A stretch of 64,000 nucleotides of DNA from Cupriavidus basilensis (GTDB lineage Bacteria > Pseudomonadota > Gammaproteobacteria > Burkholderiales > Burkholderiaceae), in assembly GCF_000876015.1 (NCBI RefSeq), contig NZ_BBQM01000013.1:124001-188000 (forward strand). The letters run 5' to 3'. The position numbers and the translations under genes are program-made. Of the stretch, positions 15,253 to 24,607 are shown piece by piece. Position 1 is the first letter of the stretch. The number at the start of each line of letters is the position of its first letter. The notes under the pieces were generated by a model that saw only the letters and a program-made list of their open reading frames with translations, was not told the DNA's origin and did no database searches.

Positions 15253-16518
15253 TCATACGATGCCCGCCTCGCGCAGCGCGGCGATCTCGGCCGCGCCGTA
15301 GTGCAGCTCGCCGAGCACGGCGTCGGTGTGCTCGCCGCGGTCCGGCGCCGAGGTCCGCACGCGGCTGGGCGTGCGGCTGAGCGTGAACGGCTGGCCGACC
15401 ACCTCCACCGTGCCGAGCCGCTTGTGCTCCACCGGCTGCGCGATGCCCAGGTGCCGGACCTGCGAGTCGGCGAACACCTCGTCCATCGTGTAGATCGGCC
15501 CGGCCGCCACCTGCCCTTCTTCCATCGCCGCCAGCCATTCGGCCGAGGTGCGCTGGCGCGTGATCTCGGACAGCTCGGCGTTGAGCGCGTCGCGGTTGTC
15601 CGAGCGCCCCTGCTCCGTGCTGTACGGCTCGCGCTCCATCAGGTCGGGCCGCCCCAGCGCCTTGCACAGCCGCAGGAACATGGCCTGCTCGCCGGCCGCG
15701 ATGTTGATGTGCCCGTCGCGGGTCGGGTACACGCCGGTGGGGATCGAGGTCGGATGGTTGTTGCCGGGCTGGGTCGGAATCTCGCCGAGGAACAGCCAGC
15801 GCGCGGCCTGGAAATCCAGCATGGCGATCATCGACTGCAGCAGCGACACCTGCACCCACTGGCCCTGCCCGGACGACTCGCGCTCCAGCAGCGCGGTCAT
15901 GATCGCCATCGCGCAATAGAGCCCGGAGCCCACGTCGGCCACCGCGATGCCGGTGCGCATCGGCCCGTGCGCCGGGTCGCCGGTGACGGACATCAGTCCG
16001 CCCATGCCCTGCACGATGTGGTCGAAGCCCGGCCGGCGGGCGTAGGGGCCGTCCTGGCCGAAGCCCGAGATGCTGGCGTAGACGATGCGCGGATTGATCT
16101 TGCGCAGCGACTCGTAGTCGATGCCGAGCCGGAACTTCACGTCCGGGCGGAAGTTCTCGGCCACCACGTCGGCATTCTTGACCAGCTCGTAGAAGATCTC
16201 CCGGCCCTTCGGCTCCTTCAGGTTGATGGTGAGCGAGCGCTTGTTGCGATGCAGGTTCTGGAAATCGGGGCCGTCGCGCAGGCCGCCCCAGCCGTCGCTG
16301 ACCTCCATGTGCTCGGGGCTCTCGATCTTGATCACGTCCGCGCCCCAGTCGGCGAACTGGCGCACGCAGGTGGGGCCGGCGCGCACGCGCGTGAGGTCCA
16401 GCACGCGGAACCGCTTCAGCGGCCCTTCCCTGCCCGCGGACTGGCCGGCGGGTTGATCCACTGGCTGGCCGGCCGACTGCGGCGCGGCATGTGGCTTGAT
16501 TTCGGCATTCGCGTTCAT
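15253..16518 (-). CDS. CaiB/BaiF family (class III) CoA-transferase
   Basis: A 421-residue class III CoA-transferase, which moves CoA between carboxylic acids through an aspartyl-CoA anhydride. Family landmarks: RVLDLTRVRAGP (38-49), DVIKIESP (61-68), NLHRNKRSLTINLK (88-101), and AVADVGSG (192-199) near the candidate catalytic Asp195. An unusual N-terminal extension of about 30 residues, rich in Ala/Gln/Pro, precedes the fold. It begins 10 bases after the crotonase gene. It would activate the pathway acid using a cheap CoA donor such as succinyl-CoA; donor and acceptor are not readable from sequence. Confidence 0.9.
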   Translation of the reverse strand: MNANAEIKPHAAPQSAGQPVDQPAGQSAGREGPLKRFRVLDLTRVRAGPTCVRQFADWGADVIKIESPEHMEVSDGWGGLRDGPDFQNLHRNKRSLTINLKEPKGREIFYELVKNADVVAENFRPDVKFRLGIDYESLRKINPRIVYASISGFGQDGPYARRPGFDHIVQGMGGLMSVTGDPAHGPMRTGIAVADVGSGLYCAMAIMTALLERESSGQGQWVQVSLLQSMIAMLDFQAARWLFLGEIPTQPGNNHPTSIPTGVYPTRDGHINIAAGEQAMFLRLCKALGRPDLMEREPYSTEQGRSDNRDALNAELSEITRQRTSAEWLAAMEEGQVAAGPIYTMDEVFADSQVRHLGIAQPVEHKRLGTVEVVGQPFTLSRTPSRVRTSAPDRGEHTDAVLGELHYGAAEIAALREAGIV

Positions 16519-16528
16519 CTCGTTGCCC

Positions 16529-17323
16529 TCATTTTCCGGTGAAGGCCGGCGCGCGCTTCTGCGCGAACGCGGCGCGGCCTTCCTTGTAGTCGTCGCTGCC
16601 GAAGCACGTGTCGATCAGCGCCTGCGCGGCCGTCATGTCGGTGGCGCGCGCCGCCGCCTCGAGCTCCAGGTAGGCGCGCTTGATCGCGCGCAGCGTCAGC
16701 GGCGCGTTGGCGGCCACGGTCTCGGCGTAGGCCAGCGCGTGGCGCTCGATGTCGGCCAGCGGCACCACCTCGTGCACCAGGCCCATCGCCAGCGCTTCCT
16801 GCGCGTTGTAGCGGCGCGCGCTGAAGAAGATGTCGCGCCCGCGCGCGGGGCCGACGATGCGGTTGAGCCGGATCTGGCCTTCATAGCCGTAGCCCACGCC
16901 GAGGCGCCCCGCCGGAATGGCGAAGCTGGCGGTGTCCGAGCAGATGCGGATGTCGCAGCTCGCGGCGAAGTCCAGCCCGCCGCCGATGCAATAGCCCTTG
17001 ATCAGCGCGATGGTCGGCTTGGCGCACTGGTAGATCGCGTCGTAGGCGCGCTCGCTGGTCTGGTGGTAGTGGTGGTTCTGCGCGGCGCTGTCGCGCACGG
17101 CGCCGAACGCCGAGATGTTGGAGCCCGCGGCGAAGGCCCGCTCGCCGGCGCCCTGCACGATCACCGCGCGGATCTCGTCGTCGTCCTCGAACGCGCGCAT
17201 CACGCCGGGCACGGCCTCGGCCATGTCCATCGAGATGGCGTTGTGCTTCTGCGGGTCGTTGAAGACCAGCCAGCCGATGGCGCCGCGCTTGCTGGCGACG
17301 ATCTTTTCAGTCTGCGTGTTCAT
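16529..17323 (-). CDS. Enoyl-CoA hydratase/isomerase (crotonase family)
   Basis: A 264-residue crotonase-fold protein. The two oxyanion-hole segments are visible: AFAAGSNISAFG and the glycine-rich KGYCIGGGLDFAAS. A typical second half, GRLGVGYGYEG followed by GLVHEVVP, completes the fold. It would hydrate or isomerise an enoyl-CoA. Its start overlaps the end of the HyuA-like gene by 17 bases, showing that the hydantoinase-like and CoA genes belong to one operon. Which crotonase reaction it performs is unknown. Confidence 0.88.
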   Translation of the reverse strand: MNTQTEKIVASKRGAIGWLVFNDPQKHNAISMDMAEAVPGVMRAFEDDDEIRAVIVQGAGERAFAAGSNISAFGAVRDSAAQNHHYHQTSERAYDAIYQCAKPTIALIKGYCIGGGLDFAASCDIRICSDTASFAIPAGRLGVGYGYEGQIRLNRIVGPARGRDIFFSARRYNAQEALAMGLVHEVVPLADIERHALAYAETVAANAPLTLRAIKRAYLELEAAARATDMTAAQALIDTCFGSDDYKEGRAAFAQKRAPAFTGK

Positions 17324-19481
17324 GTTGCCTCTCGTGGCTGGCCGCCGGCGCGCCGGCGGCGGATTGCGGTTCGGACTTGCCGGCGGGCGCGGGCTGGGCC
17401 AGCTGCACCAGCAGGCTGAGGCTGGCGTCCACGCTGGCGCGCGCGCCCTCGGGCAGGATCAGCGTGGAGCTGGCTTCCTGCACGATGGCCGGGCCGGCGA
17501 TGGCCTGCCCCACGCCGAGCGCCTCGCGCTCGTAGACCGGCACCTCGGCGTACTGGCCGCGCCCGCCCAGGTACATGCGGCGCGTGCCGCGCGCGGCCTG
17601 CGCGCCGGAGATCGACGCCATCTTCACGTTCAGCTCGCTTTCCTGCGGCGTCACCGACACCGCCACGCGGATGTTGACGATCTCGATGTCGCCGGCCGGC
17701 GGCACCTGGCCGAAGGTCTGCAGGTAGCTGCGCAGGAAGGCATCGCGGATGGCCTGGTAGGTGGCGGCGCCGTAGGGGCCGGCCGGCAGGTCGGTGATGA
17801 CCTCGAAGCCCTGGCCGGCGAAGCGCAGGTCGGCCGCGCGCTGCCTGGCCGCGCCGCCGCTCTGGCCCGGCAGCGTGGCGTCGATCACGGCGCAGGCGTC
17901 CTGCTCGATGCCGCGGTAGGCCTGCTCGAGCGCGTCCCAGTCGACGCGCTCGAGCGTCCAGCCCACGCTGAGCATGCGGTCGATGCGGGCCGGCGCCATC
18001 AGCAGGCCGAGCGCCGACGCCACGCCCGCGCCCGGCGGGCACAGCACGCGCTCGATGCCGAGCCGGGCCGCCACTTCGCAGCCGTGCAGCGGGCCGCCGC
18101 CGCCGGTCAGCAGCAGCGCGAACCTGCCGGCGTGGTGGCCGCGCTCGGCCACGTGCACGCGCGCGGCAGCCGCCATGTTCTCGTTGACGATGGAGTAGAT
18201 GCCCCAGGCGAAGTCTGCCACCGACAGCCCCGAGGCCTCGGCCAGCGGGCGCATCGCGTCCTCGGCGCGGGCCACGTCGATGGTCATGGTGCCGCCCGCG
18301 AACGAAGCCGGGTCGAGGAAGCCGAGCACCAGGTTGGCATCGGTCACGGTCGGCTGCGTGCCGCCGCGCCCGTAGCACGCCGGCCCCGGCGTGGAGCTGG
18401 CGCTCTCGGGACCGACCTTGAGCAGGCCCAGCGCGTCGAGGTGCGCGATGCTGCCGCCGCCCGCGCCGATCTCGATCAGCTCGATGGTGGAGATCGACAG
18501 CGGCAGGCCGCTGCCCTCGGTCAGCCGCTTCTCGCGGCTGGCCTCGAAGTGGTGGGCGATCACGGGCACGCCGCCGTCGATCACCGCCAGCTTGGCGGTG
18601 GTGCCGCCCATGTCGAACGCCAGCACGTCGCCGATGCCGGAGCGCGCGCCGAAGAACGCGCCGGCCAGCGCGCCCGCCGCGGGGCCCGACTCGAGCAGCT
18701 GGATCGGCACGCGCTTGGCTTCCATCACGTGCGTGAGGCCGCCGTTGGACAGCATCATGAACAGCGGCGCGGCAATGCCGAGCGCCCCGATCTCGCTGGT
18801 CAGCCGGTCGAGATAGCCGTCGGCCAGCGGCTTCACGTAGGCGTTGGCCACGGTGGTGGAGGTGCGCTCGTACTCGCGGATCTGCCGCGACACCTCGGAC
18901 GAGATCGACACGAACAGCTCGGGGTACGCCGCCTGGATCGCGGCGCGCGCCATTTCCTCGTGGACCGGATTGGCGTAGGCGTGCAGGAACACGATGGCGA
19001 TGGAGGTCACGCCCGCGGCCGCCAGCCGGCCGGCCTGCGCCACCGCCTGGGCCGGGTCGAGCGCCAGCTCCACGCTGCCGTCCGGGCCCAGACGCTCGTC
19101 GACTTCGAGCCGCAGGCTGCGCGGCACGATCGGCCTGGGCAGCTCGATATGGAGGTCGAACAGCTCGTACTTGTGCTCGCGCGCCATCTCCAGCGTGTCG
19201 CGGAAACCCGCGGTGGTGATGAGCCCGGTGAGCGCGCCCTTGCGCTCGATCAGCGCGTTGGTAAACAGCGTGGTGGCGTGGATCACGCGATGGACGTCGG
19301 CGAACGCCATGCCTTCGCGCCCGAACAGCGTCTTCACGCCGCGGATCACGCCTTCGTACGGCGCGCTCGGCGTGGTCAGCTCCTTGTGCGAGACCGAGGT
19401 CTTGCCCACGCTGTCGTAGACCACGATGTCGGTGAACGTACCCCCGATGTCGATGCCGAGGGAGTAGCTTGCTGCTGTCAT
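17307..19481 (-). CDS. Hydantoinase/oxoprolinase subunit A (HyuA-like)
   Basis: A 724-residue protein of the HyuA/acetone-carboxylase-beta family. It begins with the ASKHA-type ATP motif LGIDIGGTFTDIVVYD; further on come DMGGTTAKLAVI and the GAGGGSIAHLD glycine segment. Family members couple ATP hydrolysis to hydantoin or oxoproline ring opening, or to carboxylation of ketones. The start at 19481 (MTAAS) was chosen over an in-frame upstream ATG because it places the GIDIGG motif near the N-terminus. It follows HyuB by 93 bases of small direct repeats. Together with CaiB and crotonase neighbours, a ketone or amide carboxylation/opening step before CoA chemistry is plausible but unproven. Confidence 0.85.
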   Translation of the reverse strand: MTAASYSLGIDIGGTFTDIVVYDSVGKTSVSHKELTTPSAPYEGVIRGVKTLFGREGMAFADVHRVIHATTLFTNALIERKGALTGLITTAGFRDTLEMAREHKYELFDLHIELPRPIVPRSLRLEVDERLGPDGSVELALDPAQAVAQAGRLAAAGVTSIAIVFLHAYANPVHEEMARAAIQAAYPELFVSISSEVSRQIREYERTSTTVANAYVKPLADGYLDRLTSEIGALGIAAPLFMMLSNGGLTHVMEAKRVPIQLLESGPAAGALAGAFFGARSGIGDVLAFDMGGTTAKLAVIDGGVPVIAHHFEASREKRLTEGSGLPLSISTIELIEIGAGGGSIAHLDALGLLKVGPESASSTPGPACYGRGGTQPTVTDANLVLGFLDPASFAGGTMTIDVARAEDAMRPLAEASGLSVADFAWGIYSIVNENMAAAARVHVAERGHHAGRFALLLTGGGGPLHGCEVAARLGIERVLCPPGAGVASALGLLMAPARIDRMLSVGWTLERVDWDALEQAYRGIEQDACAVIDATLPGQSGGAARQRAADLRFAGQGFEVITDLPAGPYGAATYQAIRDAFLRSYLQTFGQVPPAGDIEIVNIRVAVSVTPQESELNVKMASISGAQAARGTRRMYLGGRGQYAEVPVYEREALGVGQAIAGPAIVQEASSTLILPEGARASVDASLSLLVQLAQPAPAGKSEPQSAAGAPAASHERQHEHAD

Positions 19482-19500
19482 TGAGTTTCCCCTGTTTGCT

Positions 19501-19573
19501 TCAGGTGCTTCATGTGCTTCGTATGCTTTGGATGCCTGGCGTGGCGCGCCTCGGGACACGCTTCGGGACACGC
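19501..19573. repeat. Imperfect short direct repeats between HyuB and HyuA genes
   Basis: TCGGGACACGC occurs at 19551-19561 and again at 19563-19573, and GTGCTTC recurs just before. The string fills the HyuB-HyuA gap in an otherwise tight operon and may have arisen by slippage. The downstream HyuA frame stays open through it. Confidence 0.5.
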
Positions 19574-19574
19574 C

Positions 19575-21188
19575 TCACGGCGCGCTGACGTAGCCGTCGA
19601 GCCGGTCGCGCTCGCGCAGCGCGTCGTCGCGCTCGGCGGGCGGGCCGAAGCCGCCTCCGCCGGGCGTGAGCAGCTCCACCGCCTGCCCCGGCGCGAGCAC
19701 GTGCTGCACCTTCGGGTTGACCGCGACGCCGTCGATGAGCACCGCGCCGGGCTTGCCCGGCTCGCCGCCGTCCAGGCCCTGCGCCGCCGCCTCGGCGCGC
19801 GTGCGCTCGGCCATGAAGCTGACCACGATCGGCGTGCGGTTGCGGTTCTCGAAGGCGATCACCTGGCCGGTGCCGCCGCGATGCTTGCCGGCGCCGCCGC
19901 CGTCGGCGCGCAGCTCGCGCCTGAGCACCCGCAGCGGCGACATGCGCTCGATCATCTCCACCGGCGTGGACGAGATGTTGCTCGGCCAGGACAGCACGTT
20001 GGCGCCGTCCTGCTTGTGCGAGCCGCCGTAGCCGCCGTTCATGAAGAACAGGTTGGTGAAGGGCGTGCCGCTCTCGCGCACGCCGGACAGGTTCACGCAC
20101 CACAGCGGCGAGCCCACCGCGGCGATGGCGCGCTCGGGCATGGCCTCGGCCAGCGCGCCGATCACCATCATCGGCACGAAGTGGCCGATCAGCGCGCGCG
20201 CGCCGCCGGCCGCGGGCGGCTTCGAGTTGAGGATGCAGCCCTCGGGCGCGGTCACGCGGATCGGCGCCATCACGCCTTCGTTGTTGGGCACGTTCGGCAG
20301 CAGCACCGCGCGCAGCCCGTAGCAGGTGTAGGCGATGGTGTAGGCCAGGCAGACGTTGATCGAGCGCGGCACCTGCGCGTCGGTGCCGGTGTAGTCGACC
20401 GTGATCTCGCCGTCCTTGACCGTCATGGTCAACTCCAGCCGCACCGGCTGGTCGAGCCCGTCGCTGATCGCCGTGCGGCGGTACACGCCCTCGGGCAGGC
20501 GGCGGATCGCCTCGCGCATGGCCTGCTCGGAGCGCGCGTGGATCTCGCCGGCCAGCTCGCCGAGCGAATCGAGCCCGCGCTCGGCCATCAGGTCGAGCAC
20601 GCGGGTCTCGATCATGCGCAGCGCGGTGAACTGCGCGAACAGGTCGCCCATGACCTGGTCCGGCTCGCGCACGTTCTTGCGCAGGATGGCCTCGAAGGTG
20701 GCGTCGATCTCGCCCTTGCGCACCACCTTCATGATCGGGATCTGCAGGCCTTCCTCGAACACCTCGCGCGCGTCGGCCGAGCGGATGCGCCCGCCGATGT
20801 CCGGCGCGTGCGCCACCGAGCCGGCCCAGCCCACCACCACGCCGTCGCGGAAGATCGGCTTGGCCACCGAGATGTCGGGCAGGTGCCCGGTGCCCTGCCA
20901 GATGTCGTTGGTGATGAGGATGTCGCCCGGCTCCAGCGTGTGCAGCGGGAACGCCGCCAGGAAATGGCGGATGGTGCGCGGCATCGTGTTCATGAACGAC
21001 GGAATGCTGTTGGTCGCCTGGGCGATCGAGGCGCCGTCCGCGGTGGTCAGCACGCACGCGAAGTCGTTGGACTCGCGCACGATGGTCGAGAACGAAGTGC
21101 GCACCATCGCGGCGGCGGCCTCGTCGACGATCGAGATCATGCGGGTCCACAGCAGCTCCAGTGTGACCGCGTCAAAGCGTTGACTCAT
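19575..21188 (-). CDS. Hydantoinase/oxoprolinase subunit B (HyuB-like)
   Basis: A 537-residue HyuB/acetone-carboxylase-alpha family protein, first gene of the minus-strand operon. Recognisable segments: DEAAAAMVRTSFSTIVRES near the N-terminus, DILITNDIW, GWAGSVAHAPDIGG and, at the end, LTPGGGGFGPP. It forms the metal- and substrate-binding partner of the HyuA-like ATPase. The start at 21188 has a GGGGAAAAAA stretch just upstream and gives the family-typical beginning; 19 more in-frame codons upstream look non-coding. Divergent from a LysR gene with a LysR-type box between them. Confidence 0.85.
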   Translation of the reverse strand: MSQRFDAVTLELLWTRMISIVDEAAAAMVRTSFSTIVRESNDFACVLTTADGASIAQATNSIPSFMNTMPRTIRHFLAAFPLHTLEPGDILITNDIWQGTGHLPDISVAKPIFRDGVVVGWAGSVAHAPDIGGRIRSADAREVFEEGLQIPIMKVVRKGEIDATFEAILRKNVREPDQVMGDLFAQFTALRMIETRVLDLMAERGLDSLGELAGEIHARSEQAMREAIRRLPEGVYRRTAISDGLDQPVRLELTMTVKDGEITVDYTGTDAQVPRSINVCLAYTIAYTCYGLRAVLLPNVPNNEGVMAPIRVTAPEGCILNSKPPAAGGARALIGHFVPMMVIGALAEAMPERAIAAVGSPLWCVNLSGVRESGTPFTNLFFMNGGYGGSHKQDGANVLSWPSNISSTPVEMIERMSPLRVLRRELRADGGGAGKHRGGTGQVIAFENRNRTPIVVSFMAERTRAEAAAQGLDGGEPGKPGAVLIDGVAVNPKVQHVLAPGQAVELLTPGGGGFGPPAERDDALRERDRLDGYVSAP

Positions 21189-21243
21189 TTTTTTCCCCTG
21201 GCGCGGCGGCGCCATCGTGGTGCCGCCGCAGGTTGGTTGACAC

Positions 21244-21262
21244 AAATCGAATGTACCGATTT
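21244..21262. promoter_or_regulatory. LysR-type box between HyuB and its divergent LysR gene
   Basis: AAATCG (21244-21249) and CGATTT (21257-21262) are perfect inverted arms that contain a T-N11-A core. The site lies in the 118-base divergent gap, where a LysR protein would control both its own gene and the HyuBA operon. Confidence 0.6.
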
Positions 21263-21306
21263 AGACTATGTATTCCCAATGCTGTTTTGCCGGTACGGTA
21301 TTCCAG

Positions 21307-22266
21307 ATGAACATAGACTCGCCGCCCGACCGCGCCGCCCCCGCCAGGCCGGTCACTACCGCCACGCTCAAGATCCACGAGCTCGAGGCGTTCCGCGCCG
21401 TGATGCTGCGCGGCACCGCCACCGAGGCCGCCGTGCTCATGCACACCACCCAGCCGGTCATCAGCAAGCTGATCGCGCGCTTCCAGCACAGCATCGGCAT
21501 CCAGTTGTTCGAGCTGCGCAAGAGCCGGCTGGTGCCGACGCCCGAGGCGCACATCCTGTTCAAGACCATCGAGCGCACCTACGTGGGCCTGGACCACGTG
21601 GCGCAGGCCATCGCCGAGCTGCAGGGCGGCCACAGCGGGCGCCTCATCATCGGCAGCCTGCCCTCGTTCGGCATGGGCCCGCTGGCCGGCATCACCGCCG
21701 AATTCCTGCAGGCCGAGCCCAATCTCGAGGTGCTGATCGAAACCGTGAACTCCAGCCTGATCCGCCACAGCGTGGTGTCGGGCAAGGTCGACCTGGGCAT
21801 CGCGCTGAAGTCGGTCGATACCGCCGGCGTGCGCGCCGAGCCGCTGGTCTCGGTCAACACCGTGTGCGTGATGGGCAAGGGCCATCCGCTCGGCGCCAGG
21901 CGCGAGATCGGCGTGGCGGACCTGCGCGGCCAGCCGCTGATCCTGCCGTCGCGCGACAGCGCGTCGCGCGCGGCCATCGACCAGGTGTTCGGCGAGGCCG
22001 GCATCACGCCGCGCGTGATCGCCGAGACCTCGTATGCGATGACCATGTGCCTGCTCGCCATGCAGGGCAACGGCGCGGCGCTGGTGAGCCCGTTCGCCGC
22101 CATGCACCTGCGCAAGGCCGGCCTGGTGGTCAAGCGCTTCGTGCCGCGCATTCCGGTCGAGCTGCTGCTGCTCACGGCGCTGGACACCTCGCCGTCGCGC
22201 ATCGCGGCGCGCTTCATCGAGCGCATGCACCGCTCGCTCGACCGCTTCGAGGAAGTCTGGGGCTGA
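21307..22266 (+). CDS. LysR-family regulator, divergent from HyuBA cluster
   Basis: A 319-residue LysR-type transcription factor: N-terminal winged helix (about 14-72, LHTTQPVISKLIARFQHS-like recognition helix region) and a periplasmic-binding-protein-like effector domain (about 100-305). The ATG at 21307 is preferred to 21268 because it gives the usual 10-15 residue lead before the helix-turn-helix. It is divergent from the HyuBA-crotonase-CaiB operon with a T-N11-A box between, so it most likely activates that operon in response to the substrate or an intermediate. Confidence 0.9.
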   Translation: MNIDSPPDRAAPARPVTTATLKIHELEAFRAVMLRGTATEAAVLMHTTQPVISKLIARFQHSIGIQLFELRKSRLVPTPEAHILFKTIERTYVGLDHVAQAIAELQGGHSGRLIIGSLPSFGMGPLAGITAEFLQAEPNLEVLIETVNSSLIRHSVVSGKVDLGIALKSVDTAGVRAEPLVSVNTVCVMGKGHPLGARREIGVADLRGQPLILPSRDSASRAAIDQVFGEAGITPRVIAETSYAMTMCLLAMQGNGAALVSPFAAMHLRKAGLVVKRFVPRIPVELLLLTALDTSPSRIAARFIERMHRSLDRFEEVWG

Positions 22267-22292
22267 CACCGGCATGATGCGCGGCGCCGGCA

Positions 22293-23258
22293 TCAGTTCG
22301 CCACGATGTGCGCTTCCTTGATGACCTTGCCGAACTTGGCGGTCTCGGCGGCGATGAAGGCATTGGTGGCGCTCACGTCCTTGTTGCCGGGAATCACGCC
22401 CATCTCCGCCAGGCGCGGCTGCATGTCGGGCGCCTGCATGATCTCGCGGATGTCGTGGTTGAGCTTGCGCACGATGTCGTCGGGCGTGCCGGCCGGCGCG
22501 GCGATCGTAAACCACGCGGTAAACACGTAGCTCGACAGGCCGTCCTCGCCGATGGTCGGCACGTTGGGCAGGCTGGCGGCGCGGCTGGGGCCCGTCACCG
22601 CCACCGCGCGGATGGCGCCCGAGTTGATCAGCGGCAGCGCGGTGGGCAGGTTCTCGAACATCATCTGCAGGCGGCCGCCGACCAGGTCGGTCAGCGCCGG
22701 GCCGCTGCCCTTGTACGGCACGTGCGAGATCTTCGCGCCCGACTGGTACTTGAACAGCTCGCCCGCCATGTGCGTCGACGAGCCGTAGCCGGCCGAGCCG
22801 AAGAACAGCGTGTCCGGGTGCGAGACGCTGTCCTTGATGATGGCCCCGGTGTCCTTGAGCTTCACGTTCTTCGAGACCACCAGCACGTTGGGCATGGCCG
22901 CCAGGATCACGATCGGCTTGAGCTCGGTCGACGGGTTGTAGTTCAGCTTCGGATAGACCTGGTACGTCGAGTGGATGCCCATCGTGCCGAACAGCAGCGT
23001 GTAGCCGTCCGGCGCCGAGCGCGCCACGTTCTCGGCGCCGATGTTGCCGCCCACGCCGGGCCGGTTGTCCACCACCACGGTCTGGCCGTATTTCTCGCTG
23101 AGCTTCTGCGCGAGCAGGCGGCCCAGCACGTCGGCCGAGCCGCCCGGCGCGAGCGGCACGACCAGCCGGATGGACTTGTTCGGGTAGCCCTGCGCCGATG
23201 CCGGACAGGACGCGAGAATGCTGATCGACGCAATGAGGGCCAGCGCTATCTTCTTCAT
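22293..23258 (-). CDS. Bug/TctC-family periplasmic solute-binding protein
   Basis: A 321-residue Bug protein with signal peptide MKKIALALIASISILAS, cleavage after ASA near residue 22, and the ligand loop LAPGGSAD (36-43). The start at 23258 is decided by this signal peptide; the frame is open for another 103 codons upstream. It lies convergent to the LysR gene of the HyuBA cluster, so it may supply the carboxylic substrate of that pathway. No membrane subunits of a tripartite tricarboxylate transporter are in the window. Ligand unknown. Confidence 0.9.
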   Translation of the reverse strand: MKKIALALIASISILASCPASAQGYPNKSIRLVVPLAPGGSADVLGRLLAQKLSEKYGQTVVVDNRPGVGGNIGAENVARSAPDGYTLLFGTMGIHSTYQVYPKLNYNPSTELKPIVILAAMPNVLVVSKNVKLKDTGAIIKDSVSHPDTLFFGSAGYGSSTHMAGELFKYQSGAKISHVPYKGSGPALTDLVGGRLQMMFENLPTALPLINSGAIRAVAVTGPSRAASLPNVPTIGEDGLSSYVFTAWFTIAAPAGTPDDIVRKLNHDIREIMQAPDMQPRLAEMGVIPGNKDVSATNAFIAAETAKFGKVIKEAHIVAN

Positions 23259-23612
23259 GGTTTCGCCTTGATGTGTGAGTTGCCGGGGAAAACCCGCGCG
23301 CGGCGCGGCGGGATTTCCGCTTCGGATGCGATCGATCTGGCGCGGGCCGGCGGCACGCGGCTTCCGGATTCGGTCCGGTATCTCGCGATCTGCGAAGCAA
23401 TATATGGACGCACCCGGTGGCTGCCCAATTCTTTTAGGCGCGCAGGGTATGTCGCGCGGATATGCGCTCCGGCGCGCTGCCCGCATGCGGTGCGGCGCGC
23501 CGGAAATACCGCACCAGGAGAGGGCGGCGCGGGCGGCCCGCGCCCGCAATAGGTGCCGCCGGAACACGCGCCGGCGCGGCGGGAAAGCCGCTTTGCGCGG
23601 CCCGCGGCGAGG
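23259..23612. other. Intergenic region upstream of the Bug gene
   Basis: 354 bases with no convincing gene; frames crossing it lack family signatures. It presumably holds the Bug promoter on the minus strand. I see no clear operator or terminator. Confidence 0.5.
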
Positions 23613-24515
23613 TTACGGCAACGCCGGCGCGGCGGCGTCGCCCGCCATCAGGTGGCGCGCCAGCAGGCCCGCGTGCGGCGTCAGCGCGGCGAAGTCGCGC
23701 GCGCACAGATGCAGCTGCCGCAGCGCCCACGGCTCCGACAGCGGCAGCAGCGCCAGCCCCGGGCGGCGCAGTTCCGCCGCGGAAGCTTCGGAAAGAACCG
23801 CGATGCCGACGCCCGCCTCGACCATCGCGCCGACATCCGCCACGCTGCGCAGCCGCACGCGATAGGCAAGCTGGCGCCCGAGCCGCGCCGCGCGCTCGCC
23901 GAGGTGGATCTCCAGCGCGGCATCGGCCAGTCCCACGAAAGGCTCGCCGGCAAGGTCGGCGAACGCCACGCGCGCCTGCCGGGCGAGGCGGTGCGCGCCG
24001 CTGGCCGCCACCACCAGCTGGTCCTGCGCGAGCAGGCGCGTCTGCAGCGCGGCGAGGTCGGCGATGTCCGCCACGATGCCCAGATCGGCGCGCCCGTCGG
24101 CAAGCGCGCGCACGATCTCGCCGCTGGGCTGCTCCTCGAGGTCGACCGACAGATCGGGATACGCCGCCAGGAAGCGGCGCAGGCGGCTCGGCAGCAGCGC
24201 GGCCAGCGCCGCCGTGTTGGACAGCAGCCGCACGCGCCCCTTGAGGCCGGTGGCGTAGCTGCGCAGCTCTCCGCGCATCTGCTCCACCTGCCCCAGGATC
24301 AGGCGCGCGTGCCGGACCAGCACGTCGCCGGCCGCGGTGGTGTGCACGCCGCGCCGGGTCCGCTCCAGCAGCGGCGCGCCCAGCGCGGCCTCCATGCCGG
24401 AGACGCGCTCGCTCGCGGAGGCCAGCGCGAGATTGGTGGCGCGCGCGCCGCGGGTCAGGCTGCCGTGCTCCACGACGCTGAGAAACAGGCGCATGTCGGT
24501 GAGGTCGAAGCGCAT
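23613..24515 (-). CDS. LysR-family regulator, divergent from TSUP permease
   Basis: A 300-residue LysR protein. The winged helix (about 5-63) starts DMRLFLSVVEHGSLTRGA, the usual family opening, and the effector-binding domain follows from about 92. Its gene is divergent from the TauE/SafE permease with only 92 bases between and a palindromic T-N11-A site in the gap, so the permease is the probable target. Effector unknown. Confidence 0.9.
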   Translation of the reverse strand: MRFDLTDMRLFLSVVEHGSLTRGARATNLALASASERVSGMEAALGAPLLERTRRGVHTTAAGDVLVRHARLILGQVEQMRGELRSYATGLKGRVRLLSNTAALAALLPSRLRRFLAAYPDLSVDLEEQPSGEIVRALADGRADLGIVADIADLAALQTRLLAQDQLVVAASGAHRLARQARVAFADLAGEPFVGLADAALEIHLGERAARLGRQLAYRVRLRSVADVGAMVEAGVGIAVLSEASAAELRRPGLALLPLSEPWALRQLHLCARDFAALTPHAGLLARHLMAGDAAAPALP

Positions 24516-24534
24516 CGTCGTTGCCTTTCCGGAT

Positions 24535-24549
24535 TTCGGTTGAACCGAA
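24535..24549. promoter_or_regulatory. LysR-type palindrome, LysR / TSUP permease gap
   Basis: TTCGGTT (24535-24541), one central G, AACCGAA (24543-24549): a perfect 15-base palindrome containing T-N11-A. It is centred between the divergent starts at 24515 and 24608. Confidence 0.6.
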
Positions 24550-24607
24550 GCCTAGCACCGGAATTGCCAGATTGCGCGCGCGCCGGCGCCCGCCTACGAT
24601 GCCTGGC

